A DNA stretch of 64,000 nucleotides from Hominenteromicrobium mulieris (GCF_020687165.1 NZ_JAJEQC010000005.1), one strand, 5' to 3'; shown: positions 41,929 to 50,700, numbered from the stretch's first letter. The notes: generated by a model not told the origin, from the letters alone. A program made the numbers and translations.

Positions 41929-42702
41929 TCAGTTTTTCGGTTTGTTTTTTTCAAAGAGGATGGAGAGCCCTTTGAGGAGCAGGTCGTCATCTAAGATGAT
42001 CTTGTTGCGGCAAAGGGGCGCGATGACGGAGGAGAGTCCGCCGGTTGCGACGACCGTGCAGGAGGTGTTTAATTCCGCGTTGATGCGGTCGATGAGGCCG
42101 TCCAGTGCGCCGGCGTTGCCGTAGAGCAGGCCGCTTTTGAGGCAATCTACGGAATTTGTGCCGATGGTGTGCTTCGGCAGCTCGAACGCGACCTTCGGCA
42201 GCTGCGCGGTGCGGCTTGCGAGGGCATCGTGCGAGACGGCCACACCCGGCAGAATCATGCCGCCGCGGTATCCGCCCTCCGCATCCAGAACGGAGACGGT
42301 GGTGGCGGTACCCATATCGATGATGATCTGCGGGAGGGGATAGTGATGGATGCCCGCGACGGCGTCCACGACGAGGTCGCTGCCGAGCTGGGCGGGATTA
42401 TCGATGTGGATGCGCAGGCCGGTTTTGATGCCGGGGCCGACGACGAGCGGCGTGAGGTGCAGGTATTTGTGCACCGCGTCGCGCATGGTGAGCGTGACGG
42501 CCGGGACGACGGATGAGAGAATCGCGCCGTCAACCGCGGTGATGTCTGCGCGGTTCATATCAAACGCCATTTTGAGCATGGCGGCATATTCGAGCACCGT
42601 TGCGGTGGGGTTTGTGGAAACGCGTTCGCGGAAAATGACCTGTCCATCGGCACAGCAGCCGATGACAATGTTGGTGTTGCCGATATCGATGGCTAAGATC
42701 AT
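41929..42702 (-). CDS. coaX: Type III pantothenate kinase
   Basis: A 257-residue enzyme for the first step of CoA synthesis (pantothenate to 4'-phosphopantothenate). The ASKHA fold is seen in MILAIDIGNTNIVIGC (phosphate 1 loop with the catalytic Asp), VVGPGIKTGL, SDLVVDAVAG, IDMGTATT and the TNSVDCLKSGLLYG segment. Type III enzymes are not feedback-inhibited by CoA. GGAGG precedes the start. The ECF transporter S component gene is 14 bases upstream, so uptake and phosphorylation of pantothenate are probably coupled. Confidence 0.93.
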   Translation of the reverse strand: MILAIDIGNTNIVIGCCADGQVIFRERVSTNPTATVLEYAAMLKMAFDMNRADITAVDGAILSSVVPAVTLTMRDAVHKYLHLTPLVVGPGIKTGLRIHIDNPAQLGSDLVVDAVAGIHHYPLPQIIIDMGTATTVSVLDAEGGYRGGMILPGVAVSHDALASRTAQLPKVAFELPKHTIGTNSVDCLKSGLLYGNAGALDGLIDRINAELNTSCTVVATGGLSSVIAPLCRNKIILDDDLLLKGLSILFEKNKPKN

Positions 42703-42716
42703 GGTAGGACCTCCTT

Positions 42717-43337
42717 TTAATCTGCTTTTTTAGCGGGTGTTTGAATAAACCCGGCTTTTAAGAGAACGCTGCCGACGGCGCCGGTGATGACGGTGGACGA
42801 GAGCATCTCGAACACGGCGTTGACGCCGACGAACGCGCAGACGAACAGCAGAATGTTTTGGCCGTTGATCAAGCCCTGCATGTACTCGGTTTGCCCGAAA
42901 AGCAGGATGAGTGCGGACATGAAGAAAAGCGTATTTAAGAACGCAGCGGCGAAGCCCGTGACGAAGCACGCGGCGACGCGGTTCAGCTTACTGACGCTGC
43001 GGAAGATGTAGCCGAGCAAAAAGCCGTCCAGCATACGCGGGACAAAGCACAGCAAAATGGAGAAAAACGGGTTGATGCTAAAAAGCGTGGACCCGAGCAT
43101 ACTCACACCGCCGACGCCGATCGCCTGCAGAAAGCTTGTGAGGCCGAAGACGGATCCTGCGATGAGACCACCTACAGGTCCGAGGGCCAGTGCGGACACG
43201 GCAACCGGGATAACGTTGAACGTGATGGCGAGCGGCCCGATGTTCAGATAGCCGAGCGGCGTAAAGGACATCAGCAGCAAAAGCGCCGTCATCAGGCCGA
43301 GCAGAGTGAGCTGCTTTGCGTTAAATTTCTTGTTCAT
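42717..43337 (-). CDS. ECF transporter S component, probably for pantothenate
   Basis: A 206-residue, six-helix membrane protein with the S-component start MNKKFNAKQLTLLGLMTALLL and a conserved VIPVAVSALALGPVGGLIAG loop. The substrate is inferred from its place in an operon with pantothenate kinase; it would need the shared EcfA/T energising module encoded elsewhere. Start 43337 is set by AGGAAA; an extension to 43424 runs over the promoter. Confidence 0.82.
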   Translation of the reverse strand: MNKKFNAKQLTLLGLMTALLLLMSFTPLGYLNIGPLAITFNVIPVAVSALALGPVGGLIAGSVFGLTSFLQAIGVGGVSMLGSTLFSINPFFSILLCFVPRMLDGFLLGYIFRSVSKLNRVAACFVTGFAAAFLNTLFFMSALILLFGQTEYMQGLINGQNILLFVCAFVGVNAVFEMLSSTVITGAVGSVLLKAGFIQTPAKKAD

Positions 43338-43395
43338 ATTCAATTTTCCTTTCTTGTTATTATTCTCCGTAGGAGATACAATACAATACGAAAAA

Positions 43396-43424
43396 AGTAT
43401 AGCACAGATTTTGAAAAATCGCAA
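43396..43424 (-). promoter_or_regulatory. Promoter of the S component-coaX operon (minus strand)
   Basis: Minus strand: TTGCGA, 17-base spacer, TATACT, with TGC before the -10. Confidence 0.7.
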
Positions 43425-43491
43425 TGTTTTCTATTGACTTTGACGCGGCGTAAAGTGATAAACTGGGCTTAGCCCGAGAGGAGGACGAAAG

Positions 43492-43518
43492 ATGAAAAGT
43501 GAGCTGTTCAGTATTTAG
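43492..43518 (+). other. Eight-codon open frame with a strong ribosome site and promoter-like boxes
   Basis: ATG with frame MKSELFSI and a TAG, preceded by GAGGAGG at 43479-43485 and TTGACT / GATAAA boxes (43434, 43457). The stop overlaps the end of the convergent polyferredoxin gene. Either a gene start cut off by a deletion or a tiny leader peptide. Confidence 0.4.
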
Positions 43519-44339
43519 TGCAGCGCTTTTTTGGGACAGACCTTGGTGCATGCATAGCACAGGATGCACTCCGTGGCGTTTTTGCGCTTTCGGCTTTCTT
43601 TGTTGACCTCGACGTTCATCGGGCAGACCTTCAGGCATTTGCCGCATTGGACACATTTGCTTTCATCGCAATGTACGCGCAGGAGTGAAAAATAGCTCAT
43701 CGGCTTTAAGAAGACGGTGATCGGGCAAAGATATTTGCAGAACGCGCGGTTATCCTTAAAAATAAACGCGAGCGCGATGCCGCCGGCATAGTAAAGAATG
43801 TTGCCGATGAGGAACAGCCAGAACATGATGCGCTCGAGGTTCGAGAACTTCATCAGGAACAGGGCGGAGACGAGCGCGAACGAGAGCGCGAACATCACAT
43901 AGCGCAGCGTGCCCAGCTTTTCTTTGCGGGGCTTTTGCGGCACTTTGAACGGGAGCAAGTCTAAGACCATGGCTGTCCAGCAGGCATAACCGCACCAGCC
44001 GCGGCCGAAAAGCAGCGGGCCGAAAATTTTTGCGACGGCGTAGTGAATCGTCGCCGCCTCGAACACGCCGGAAAACAGATAGTACCAAAAGCCCTCAATC
44101 TGCATGTTCTCCTGCGACATCAGTCCCAGATACACGAGCATGTAAAGACCGACTGCAAGCTGCACAAACTGCCGCGCATAGCGTTTTCCCGCGGTGAAAA
44201 GCGCTAAGCCGACCGAAAGGCAAGAACCTATGTAGCTGAAATTGAATAAATAAAACAGGTTGCTTTTTGTGAGCCACAGCGTAACCGCTACGCCTTCAAA
44301 AAGCAGAAACATCAAAGCCGATGCCCGATACTTTTTCAA
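43515..44339 (-). CDS. Membrane polyferredoxin (NapH/YccM-like 4Fe-4S protein)
   Basis: A 274-residue protein with five or six membrane helices, the paired motifs GRGWCGYACWTA and FCKYLCPI that face the membrane surface, and a C-terminal pair of 4Fe-4S motifs (CVQCGKCLKVCP and CILCYACTKVCP). Proteins of this shape move electrons between membrane quinols, flavoproteins or ferredoxin and a partner that is not in the window. Monocistronic. Its C-terminus overlaps the tiny frame on the other strand by four bases. Confidence 0.88.
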   Translation of the reverse strand: MKKYRASALMFLLFEGVAVTLWLTKSNLFYLFNFSYIGSCLSVGLALFTAGKRYARQFVQLAVGLYMLVYLGLMSQENMQIEGFWYYLFSGVFEAATIHYAVAKIFGPLLFGRGWCGYACWTAMVLDLLPFKVPQKPRKEKLGTLRYVMFALSFALVSALFLMKFSNLERIMFWLFLIGNILYYAGGIALAFIFKDNRAFCKYLCPITVFLKPMSYFSLLRVHCDESKCVQCGKCLKVCPMNVEVNKESRKRKNATECILCYACTKVCPKKALH

Positions 44340-44570
44340 GATGAGCCTCCTTGTAACTGTGCTTTGTACATGTTGTGCGTTTGAAATTTAATTTTACGCT
44401 TTCATTCTACCATATCCCGTATAAAACACAAGGGAAATCTATCGCATAACGGAAAAGGCATTTTATGAAAGAAGCGGGGCTTTGTGCGGGGTAGGGCGGG
44501 AATGGGGGAAATGAGCAAAGATGGGGCGGAAAAACGGCTTATTCTGTACACTTTTCCGTCGTAAAAAACA

Positions 44571-44599
44571 TTGACATTTGGTACCAAAATCGCTATAAT
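44571..44599 (+). promoter_or_regulatory. Consensus promoter of greA
   Basis: TTGACA at 44571, 17-base spacer, TATAAT at 44594: full consensus. The rest of 44340-44663 shows no gene. Confidence 0.85.
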
Positions 44600-44663
44600 A
44601 AAGAACATTAGTGTACGCATTTACCCGTTTTTCGGAATTACAAATAAAGGTGGTTTATTTACT

Positions 44664-45146
44664 ATGGCAGAAAAGGCATATTATGTTACAGAGGAAGGCC
44701 TTGCGGCATTGCAGGCTGAACTGGAGGATTTGAAGGTCAACCGCAGAAAAGAAGTTGCGGAAAAAATTAAAGAAGCGCTTTCTTTCGGCGACCTTTCCGA
44801 GAACAGCGAATATGACGAAGCAAAGAACGATCAGGCTATCCTTGAGGCGCGCATCGCCGACCTTGAAGTGATGGTGAGCAACGCACGCGTCATCGAGAAG
44901 GAAAACCTTGCGGCAGATACTGTGCACATCGGTTCTTCCGTATTTGTAAAAACGAAACGTGCGGACGGCAGTGAAGCCGAGCGCAGCTTCAGCATTGTGG
45001 GCTCTAACGAAGCAAACCCGCGCCAGGGCAAGATCTCCGATGAATCCGCCGTGGGCAAAGCACTTGTCGGCGCGAAGGTCGGACAGACCGTTGAAGTGGA
45101 GACACCCGCAGGCATCGTGGAGTACACGATCATCTCCGTATCTTAA
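44664..45146 (+). CDS. greA: Transcription elongation factor GreA
   Basis: A 160-residue protein of normal length: an N-terminal coiled coil (YVTEEGLAALQAELEDLK, EKIKEALSFGDLSENSEYDEA with the acidic tip DLSENSEYD that enters the RNA polymerase channel) and a C-terminal FKBP-like domain (FSIVGSNEANPRQGKISDES, ALVGAKVGQTVEVETPAG). It rescues backtracked polymerase by stimulating transcript cleavage. AAAGGTGG lies 10 bases before ATG 44664. It precedes lysS, as in many Firmicutes. Confidence 0.95.
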   Translation: MAEKAYYVTEEGLAALQAELEDLKVNRRKEVAEKIKEALSFGDLSENSEYDEAKNDQAILEARIADLEVMVSNARVIEKENLAADTVHIGSSVFVKTKRADGSEAERSFSIVGSNEANPRQGKISDESAVGKALVGAKVGQTVEVETPAGIVEYTIISVS

Positions 45147-45157
45147 TTGAGAATCAG

Positions 45158-45190
45158 GCGGTGCGGATGGAAAATCCGCCCGCTTTTTTT
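45158..45190 (+). terminator. Terminator between greA and lysS
   Basis: GCGG-GCGGAT / ATCCGC-CCGC stem followed by TTTTTTT. lysS begins 36 bases later, so it depends on read-through or on a promoter not seen. Confidence 0.8.
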
Positions 45191-45225
45191 GTGACCGCCG
45201 TGCGGCGGGGAAAGGAAGGCAGAAA

Positions 45226-47166
45226 ATGGCAGAAAAGAAGACCCCGGAAACGGAAGCGGAACTGACCGAAGTGCTGCGCGTACGCAGAGAGAAGCTCGCT
45301 CAGCTTGTAGAAGACGGCAAAGACCCGTTCCAGATCACGAAATTTGACGTGACGCACCACAGCGCGGAAATTAAAGACGATTTCGACGCACTTGAGGGCA
45401 AAGAAGTTGTGGTGGCCGGCCGTATGATGAGCAAGCGCGTCATGGGCAAGGCATCGTTCTGCAATGTGCAGGACTTAAAGGGCGGCATCCAGTGCTATGT
45501 GGCGCGTGACGCTGTGGGCGAAGACAGCTACAAGGATTTTAAGAAATTTGACATCGGCGACATCATCGGCGTGCGCGGCGAGGTGTTCAAGACAAAAACC
45601 GGCGAGATTTCTATTCACGCTTCGGCTGTGACGCTGCTCTCGAAGAGCCTGCAGGTGCTGCCGGAGAAGTTCCACGGCCTGACGAACACCGATATGCGCT
45701 ACCGCCAGAGATACGTCGATCTCATCGTGAACCCGGAAGTGAAGGACACGTTTGTAAAGCGCTCGAAGATCATTAAGGAGATCCGCAATTTCCTCGACGG
45801 CAGAGGATTTATGGAAGTGGAGACCCCGATGCTGGTTTCGAATGCCGGCGGTGCGGCGGCGCGTCCGTTTGAGACGCATTATAACGCGCTGAACGAAGAC
45901 GTGAAGCTGCGTATTTCTCTGGAGCTTTACCTGAAGCGCCTCATCGTAGGCGGCCTTGAAAAGGTTTACGAGATTGGCCGTGTGTTCCGCAACGAGGGCG
46001 TCGATACGCGCCACAACCCGGAGTTCACGCTGATGGAGCTTTACCAGGCCTACACGGATTATTACGGCATGATGGAGCTGACGGAGAACATGTTCCGTTA
46101 CCTTGCCGAGAAGGTGTGCGGCAGCGCGGTCATCACGTATAACGGTGTGGAAATCGACCTCTCGAAGCCGTTTGCGCGCTTGACGATGAACGACGCCATC
46201 AAGAAGTATGCGGGCATCGACTTTGACGAAGTGAAGACCGACGAAGAAGCGAAGGCGCTTGCAAAAGAGCACCACATTGAATATGAGGAGCGTCACACGA
46301 AAGGCGACATCATCAACCTGTTCTTTGAGGAATACTGCGAGAAGGAGCTCATTCAGCCGACGTTCATCATGGACCACCCGCTGGCGATTTCTCCGCTGAC
46401 GAAAAAGAAGCCGAGCGACCCGACGAAGGTGGAGCGCTTTGAGCTGTTCATCAACACGTGGGAAATGTGCAACGCGTACTCCGAGCTGAACGACCCGATC
46501 GACCAGAGAGAGCGTTTTGCGGCGCAGGACGCGGCGTTTGCTGCGGGCGACGAGGAAGCGAACCACACGGACGAGGACTTCCTGAATGCGCTTGAGTACG
46601 GCATGCCCCCGACGGGTGGCATCGGCTACGGCATCGATCGCCTTGTGATGCTGCTGACGGATTCCCCGGCCATCCGCGATGTTTTGCTGTTCCCCACAAT
46701 GAAACCTTTGGACAAGGATAAGACCGAAAAGGCCGAGACCAAGGCTGAAGAAAAGTCCGTTGAAGCGGCTCCTATCGTCGAAGAAAAAATTGATTTTTCC
46801 AATGTGGAGATCGAGCCGCTGTTCCAGGATCAGGTGGATTTTGACACCTTCTCCAAGAGCGATTTCCGTGCCGTGAAGGTTAAGGAATGCGAAGCCGTGA
46901 AGAAGTCCAAAAAGCTCTTAAAGTTCGTTTTGGACGACGGAACCGGCGTAGATCGGGTCATTTTGAGTGGTATTCACGAGTATTATGAGCCGGAAGAGCT
47001 GGTTGGAAAGACCTGCATCGCCATCACCAATCTGCCTCCGAGAGCGATGATGGGCATTGACTCTTGCGGTATGCTCCTCAGTGCTATTCATGAAGAAGAA
47101 GGCGAAGAAAAGCTTCATCTTCTGATGGTTGATGACCACATTCCGGCAGGTGCAAAGCTCTATTAA
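45226..47166 (+). CDS. lysS: Lysine--tRNA ligase with C-terminal MetRS-type tRNA-binding domain
   Basis: A 646-residue class II synthetase. Residues 1-500 are a full LysRS: an OB-fold anticodon domain (VVVAGRMMSKRVMGKASFCNVQ), motif 1 region GFMEVETPML, motif 2 FRNEGVDTRHNPEFTLMELY and motif 3 GIGYGIDRLVMLLT. After a Lys/Glu-rich linker (about 500-530) comes a 115-residue Trbp111-like domain (FDTFSKSDFRAVKVKECEAV, LSGIHEYYEPEELVG, TNLPPRAMMGIDSCGMLLSA) normally found at the end of MetRS or as a separate tRNA-binding protein. The domain would raise tRNA affinity. The A/T content rises in the tail. No frameshift is visible at the junction. Confidence 0.93.
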   Translation: MAEKKTPETEAELTEVLRVRREKLAQLVEDGKDPFQITKFDVTHHSAEIKDDFDALEGKEVVVAGRMMSKRVMGKASFCNVQDLKGGIQCYVARDAVGEDSYKDFKKFDIGDIIGVRGEVFKTKTGEISIHASAVTLLSKSLQVLPEKFHGLTNTDMRYRQRYVDLIVNPEVKDTFVKRSKIIKEIRNFLDGRGFMEVETPMLVSNAGGAAARPFETHYNALNEDVKLRISLELYLKRLIVGGLEKVYEIGRVFRNEGVDTRHNPEFTLMELYQAYTDYYGMMELTENMFRYLAEKVCGSAVITYNGVEIDLSKPFARLTMNDAIKKYAGIDFDEVKTDEEAKALAKEHHIEYEERHTKGDIINLFFEEYCEKELIQPTFIMDHPLAISPLTKKKPSDPTKVERFELFINTWEMCNAYSELNDPIDQRERFAAQDAAFAAGDEEANHTDEDFLNALEYGMPPTGGIGYGIDRLVMLLTDSPAIRDVLLFPTMKPLDKDKTEKAETKAEEKSVEAAPIVEEKIDFSNVEIEPLFQDQVDFDTFSKSDFRAVKVKECEAVKKSKKLLKFVLDDGTGVDRVILSGIHEYYEPEELVGKTCIAITNLPPRAMMGIDSCGMLLSAIHEEEGEEKLHLLMVDDHIPAGAKLY

Positions 47167-47315
47167 GATGATGTAAAGATGTACCGTTTTACCAAATAGA
47201 CGGGACGTACTTCATTTGATAAAAAACTAAAAAAACAGCGATTTACATCAAACTTACATCAATTGATGCAGAAATCGGTGCAAGCAAGAAAAAATCGCAT
47301 AATTAGTACAAAGAG

Positions 47316-47346
47316 TGGGCAATTCCAATCGGAGTTGCCCATTTTT
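47316..47346 (+). terminator. Terminator after lysS
   Basis: TGGGCAA / TTGCCCA stem followed by TTTTT. The rest of 47167-47391 shows no gene. Confidence 0.75.
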
Positions 47347-47391
47347 AAAACAAACAGAAATACAAATCGGAGTTTATAAAGGAGAATATTG

Positions 47392-47994
47392 ATGAAACTA
47401 TTTTTATGTTCGCACTTTTCAAGTGTAGGAAGTCTGATAAAGGAAGAAATTGAAAATAAGAAAGTCGCATTTATTCCAACAGCTTCACTGCGTGAAGGCT
47501 ACACCGGTTATGTCGGCTCGGCTCGAAAATTATTCAAAAAGTTGGGAGCGATCGTAACTGAAATTGATATTTCAACGGAGGCTTATTCAACGATACAGTC
47601 TGTTTTTGAAGAAGCAGATGTGATATATTTTACCGGCGGAAATTCTTTCTTTCTTATGGACCAGCTCCGTAAAACGGGAACTGATGGACTGCTGAAAAAG
47701 GAATTGGCAAATGGAAAATTGATGATCGGCGAGTCGGCAGGCGCAATTATATGCGCTCCAAGCATCCAATATATCGAGCAAATGGATGAAAAGCCGGAGG
47801 ACTACTCACAAGAAGATGATGCAGGGATTGATTTGATTGATTTCTATGTTCTTCCGCATTATCTTACAGCACCATTTAAGAAAGTTACCGAGAAAATAAT
47901 GACTGAGTTTTCGGATTTGAATCTATGCCCAATTAACAACCGTCAGGGAATTGTAATTGATGGTGAAGGTTCAAAGGTTATTTGCAAAGACTAA
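47392..47994 (+). CDS. pepE: Peptidase E-like (S51 family, type 1 glutamine amidotransferase-like)
   Basis: A 200-residue protein with a Ser nucleophile in IGESAGAIICAP (the G-x-S-A-G pattern of S51 peptidases) and the flanking VIYFTGGNSFFLMDQL and DFYVLPHY segments. Peptidase E cleaves Asp-Xaa dipeptides. AAAGGAG precedes ATG 47392. Codon use is A/T-rich, unlike the upstream backbone genes. Its natural terminator is missing at its 3' end and appears to be the hairpin at 57219-57258, on the far side of mobile element 2. Confidence 0.85.
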   Translation: MKLFLCSHFSSVGSLIKEEIENKKVAFIPTASLREGYTGYVGSARKLFKKLGAIVTEIDISTEAYSTIQSVFEEADVIYFTGGNSFFLMDQLRKTGTDGLLKKELANGKLMIGESAGAIICAPSIQYIEQMDEKPEDYSQEDDAGIDLIDFYVLPHYLTAPFKKVTEKIMTEFSDLNLCPINNRQGIVIDGEGSKVICKD

Positions 47995-48000
47995 TTTGAA

Positions 48001-48014
48001 AATTCAAGTTTGCC
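48001..48014 (+). repeat. Left attachment core candidate (attL)
   Basis: AATTCAAGTTTGCC, 7 bases after the peptidase E stop; it matches 57198-57211 in 13 of 14 positions. Confidence 0.6.
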
Positions 48015-48085
48015 GAAATATATTTCTAACTTTCCCTATTTTACAGGCTTTCCAGCCTGTGCATTAGCGAAACGATATGTATTTT

Positions 48086-48129
48086 CCCTTATTTTTGCCC
48101 TTATGAGATAATCGTAAGGGAAATAAGGG
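48086..48129. promoter_or_regulatory. Arm-type integrase binding sites, left end
   Basis: CCCTTAT at 48086, CCCTTAT at 48098, then TAAGGG at 48115 and TAAGGG at 48124. The same words occur at the right end (57027-57098). The array can also fold into a hairpin that may end the integrase transcript. Confidence 0.6.
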
Positions 48130-48139
48130 AAAGTTTTAT

Positions 48140-49435
48140 TTAGTCATTGCCTGCCACTTTATCAAGTAACCTTGCAGATTCCCGCTTGGCTTTTCTTGTA
48201 GAGTGTGCATAGACATTCATGGTGGTACTGACATCTGAGTGCCCTAACAGTTCCTGCACATCCTTTGGTGCTGCTCCATTTGCCAGAAGGTTGCTTGTGT
48301 AGGTGTGTCGCAACTGGTGAAAATGAAATCCTTCAAATCCATCCAGTTTCTGAGCAATCTTCCTGCAAACAATTCCTAACGTGCTTGGCAGTTCCAAACT
48401 TCCATCCGGTCTTAAGCAGACAAAGGATATTTCCTTATAATCTTCTGGAACATTCTCTGTTCCGTCCAGATGATAGAACTCATAGTAAACTCTGTTTTTG
48501 TCTTTTACTTCTCTGTAGTAGTTTTTATGGTAAAGTTCTCCGTACTGCATTCGGTTTTTAAGTTGTTCCTTTCGGGCATTGCGAAGAATCTCTGCCAGTG
48601 TATCTCCAAAATCAACAATCCTTACCTTTTTTCGTTTGGTTGGTCCGATGATATTCTTGTGCCTTGAACCATCATATCGGATACTGCGTCTGATTGTAAG
48701 GCACTGTTCTTCAAGATTCACATCCTGCCATGCCAGACCACAGGCTTCACCGATACGAAGTCCTGCATAATAAGCTATCTGGATTGGAAGTATTGCCGGT
48801 GGATTGTAATTCTGTAGAAATTCAATCAGTCTTTCATAATCCTCTCGTGGAATTGGCTGTATATCGCCATCCATGTCATCATCGGAAAACAGGTCAACCT
48901 CATCCGTCTGGTATTTCAGCTTAATATACTGCATCGGATTGAAAGTGATATATTGCTTTGGTGATACTGCAAATCGGAATGACTGCTGTAATACTGCCGA
49001 GAAAGAACGAATGTAATCTTTGCTATAACCTTTTCTTTCTGAACCATCTGGATAAGTGCCACCAAAGGAAAGCAGATCGAAGAAGGCTTGTAAATGCTCA
49101 GATGTTACATTTTTCAACTTTCTCTCTGAAATTGGATGCTTCTTGATGTTGGTAATGGCACCGAGGTAATTCTGGACTGTCCCATTACTGAGCGTACCGG
49201 TCTTTAATTCTTCCTCTGCCCATATATCAAGTAATTCTCCAATTGTAATATTTTCCGACTTTGCAATGAATTTCTTGCTTTCGTAATCGTCCATTGCCTG
49301 ACGGAGCAGTTTTTCCGTTTCACTTTTACTTTCTGTTCCAGCGTATTCTTTCTGAACCAGATTGCCGCTTGCATCTTCTACATAGAAGCGGTAGTACCAT
49401 TTCTTTCCTTTTTTTCTTACAGATCCTTTTGCCAT
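48140..49435 (-). CDS. int: Tyrosine recombinase/integrase, Tn916 Int-like
   Basis: A 431-residue tyrosine recombinase. The N-terminal arm-binding domain (RKKGKKWYYRFYVEDASG) is followed by a SAM-like core-binding domain (about 80-190) and a catalytic domain with AYYAGLRIGEACGL (first Arg), HFHQLRHTYTSNLLANG (HxxR) and LGHSDVSTTMNVYAHST (His and the nucleophilic Tyr). The start at 49435 is set by AAAGGAG about 10 bases upstream; an extension to 49465 is not needed. It points toward the left end of element 2 and would integrate and excise it with the excisionase at 50326. Confidence 0.93.
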   Translation of the reverse strand: MAKGSVRKKGKKWYYRFYVEDASGNLVQKEYAGTESKSETEKLLRQAMDDYESKKFIAKSENITIGELLDIWAEEELKTGTLSNGTVQNYLGAITNIKKHPISERKLKNVTSEHLQAFFDLLSFGGTYPDGSERKGYSKDYIRSFSAVLQQSFRFAVSPKQYITFNPMQYIKLKYQTDEVDLFSDDDMDGDIQPIPREDYERLIEFLQNYNPPAILPIQIAYYAGLRIGEACGLAWQDVNLEEQCLTIRRSIRYDGSRHKNIIGPTKRKKVRIVDFGDTLAEILRNARKEQLKNRMQYGELYHKNYYREVKDKNRVYYEFYHLDGTENVPEDYKEISFVCLRPDGSLELPSTLGIVCRKIAQKLDGFEGFHFHQLRHTYTSNLLANGAAPKDVQELLGHSDVSTTMNVYAHSTRKAKRESARLLDKVAGND

Positions 49436-49521
49436 AATCGTGTGTCTCCTTTCGATATCAGACAATCGGAACTGATGAAATGCTTCTTGCGTGTAAGTAT
49501 ATCATAACTCCGGTTGTCGTT

Positions 49522-50151
49522 CTATACCGAATCGGAATCCTCATACAAAACTTCTGATAAAAGATTTTCAAGCCTTTGTTCTGCCATTTCCGGTTTCTTG
49601 GAATAAAGCCTTACGATATCTGCCATGTCGTTAAAGGCATTAACAGTGTGGGTGATCTCCCGGAGAAACATAATCTCGTTATATTCATCATTCGATTCAA
49701 ACCCCATTACTTTTGCAATATCAGCTTCATTCGTGTTGCCCTTGTAATTCTTGCAGGCAAACTGGAATGATTCCAGAAACAGGTTATATTGCTTTAACAT
49801 CAACAGCAGTAAATCTTTTGAAAAAGCATCTTCCTTTTTACTAAGGTCGAGAGGTAACTGTTTGAGAATATCGCCCATTGCATCACGAATCTGTAATTCT
49901 TTCTTATCCGTAATATCGGTTTCGTATTCATCGGTTTCCCCTCTGAGCCATTCAATAGATACATGAAGTGCTTCCGAAAGACCTTCCAGCACCATCTTTT
50001 TGGTATTGTCAATCGAACCATTCTCATAACGCAGGATTGTGGAAGCTGTAACTCCCATCTTCTCTGCAACATAAGGCTGTGTCAGATTTAATTCCAGACG
50101 ACGCTGTTTTGCCCTGCTGCCTATCAGCTTGCGTAGTTCTTTATCTTTCAT
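49522..50151 (-). CDS. XRE-family repressor of mobile element 2
   Basis: A 209-residue protein with an N-terminal HTH (about 5-65: KLIGSRAKQRRLELNLTQPY, then TASTILRYENGS) and a C-terminal dimerisation-type region with no peptidase motif. AGGAGG precedes the ATG. It is divergent from the excisionase gene. Its own -35 box is inside a palindrome that recurs behind the excisionase promoter, so it probably represses both (autoregulated switch; see 50183-50306). Confidence 0.85.
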   Translation of the reverse strand: MKDKELRKLIGSRAKQRRLELNLTQPYVAEKMGVTASTILRYENGSIDNTKKMVLEGLSEALHVSIEWLRGETDEYETDITDKKELQIRDAMGDILKQLPLDLSKKEDAFSKDLLLLMLKQYNLFLESFQFACKNYKGNTNEADIAKVMGFESNDEYNEIMFLREITHTVNAFNDMADIVRLYSKKPEMAEQRLENLLSEVLYEDSDSV

Positions 50152-50182
50152 GCTGATTGCCTCCTTTTTCGGTATGTATGAA

Positions 50183-50218
50183 TTATAGCATGTACCTCAC
50201 ATAATTGCAATATGCAAT
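50183..50218 (-). promoter_or_regulatory. Repressor promoter (minus strand) overlapping operator O1
   Basis: Minus strand: TTGCAA (50206-50211), 17-base spacer, TATAAT with an upstream TGC. The palindrome TTGCA-ATA-TGCAA (50206-50218) covers the -35. Confidence 0.7.
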
Positions 50219-50248
50219 ATAATAATTATTTTTAAAATTTCATAACGC

Positions 50249-50306
50249 TTGACAACACAATATAAAACCGCTATACTAACAGCACAACAGAAATTGCATA
50301 ATGCAA
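50249..50306 (+). promoter_or_regulatory. Excisionase promoter with downstream operator O2
   Basis: TTGACA at 50249, 17-base spacer, TATACT at 50272. The palindrome TTGCA-TAA-TGCAA (50294-50306) sits about 10-20 bases after the expected start of transcription and repeats O1. Confidence 0.75.
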
Positions 50307-50325
50307 TTTATAAGGAGGTGACAAG

Positions 50326-50556
50326 ATGACGGAAAGAAAGATTGCATTATCCATCGAGGAAGCAGCCGACTATACAGGAATTGGCAGAAACACTTTGAGA
50401 AAGCTGGTTGAATGGAAGAAGCTTCCGGTATTAAAGGTCGGAAGAAAAGTCCTTATTAAAACTGACATTCTGGAAAAGTTCATGGAAGCCAACGAGGGGC
50501 GTGATCTGAGGGATAAAGGAAATGTAAAAGCTGTCACAAGAAATGTGGCAACTTAA
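50326..50556 (+). CDS. xis: Excisionase family DNA-binding protein
   Basis: A 76-residue protein with a winged-helix fold, LSIEEAADYTGIGRNTLRKL then KLPVLKVGRKVLIKTDILEKF, closely patterned on Tn916-type Xis. AAGGAGG is 8 bases before the ATG. First gene of the rightward operon of element 2; it should bend DNA at the ends and direct Int to excise. A hairpin (GGCGG / CCGCC with a bulge, 50562-50580) follows the stop. Confidence 0.85.
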   Translation: MTERKIALSIEEAADYTGIGRNTLRKLVEWKKLPVLKVGRKVLIKTDILEKFMEANEGRDLRDKGNVKAVTRNVAT

Positions 50557-50700
50557 AAAGGCGGCTTCCTAAGAAACCGCCAAAGGTTCTATCAGACCGA
50601 AGCCATGATATACCTACACGCAAGAGGATTATACCATGTGCTTCTCCTGATATGCAACCGGGAACTGTTGTTTATCGGAAAAAGAAAGGATGAAGACGAT

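Noticed and set aside
45475..46566. 363-codon minus-strand open frame opposite lysS
   Set aside because: Arg/Val/Leu-rich antisense shadow caused by the codon bias of lysS.
48081..48135. Left end array read as a simple terminator of the integrase gene
   Set aside because: The same words recur at the other end of the element, so integrase arm sites explain them better, though a terminator role remains possible.
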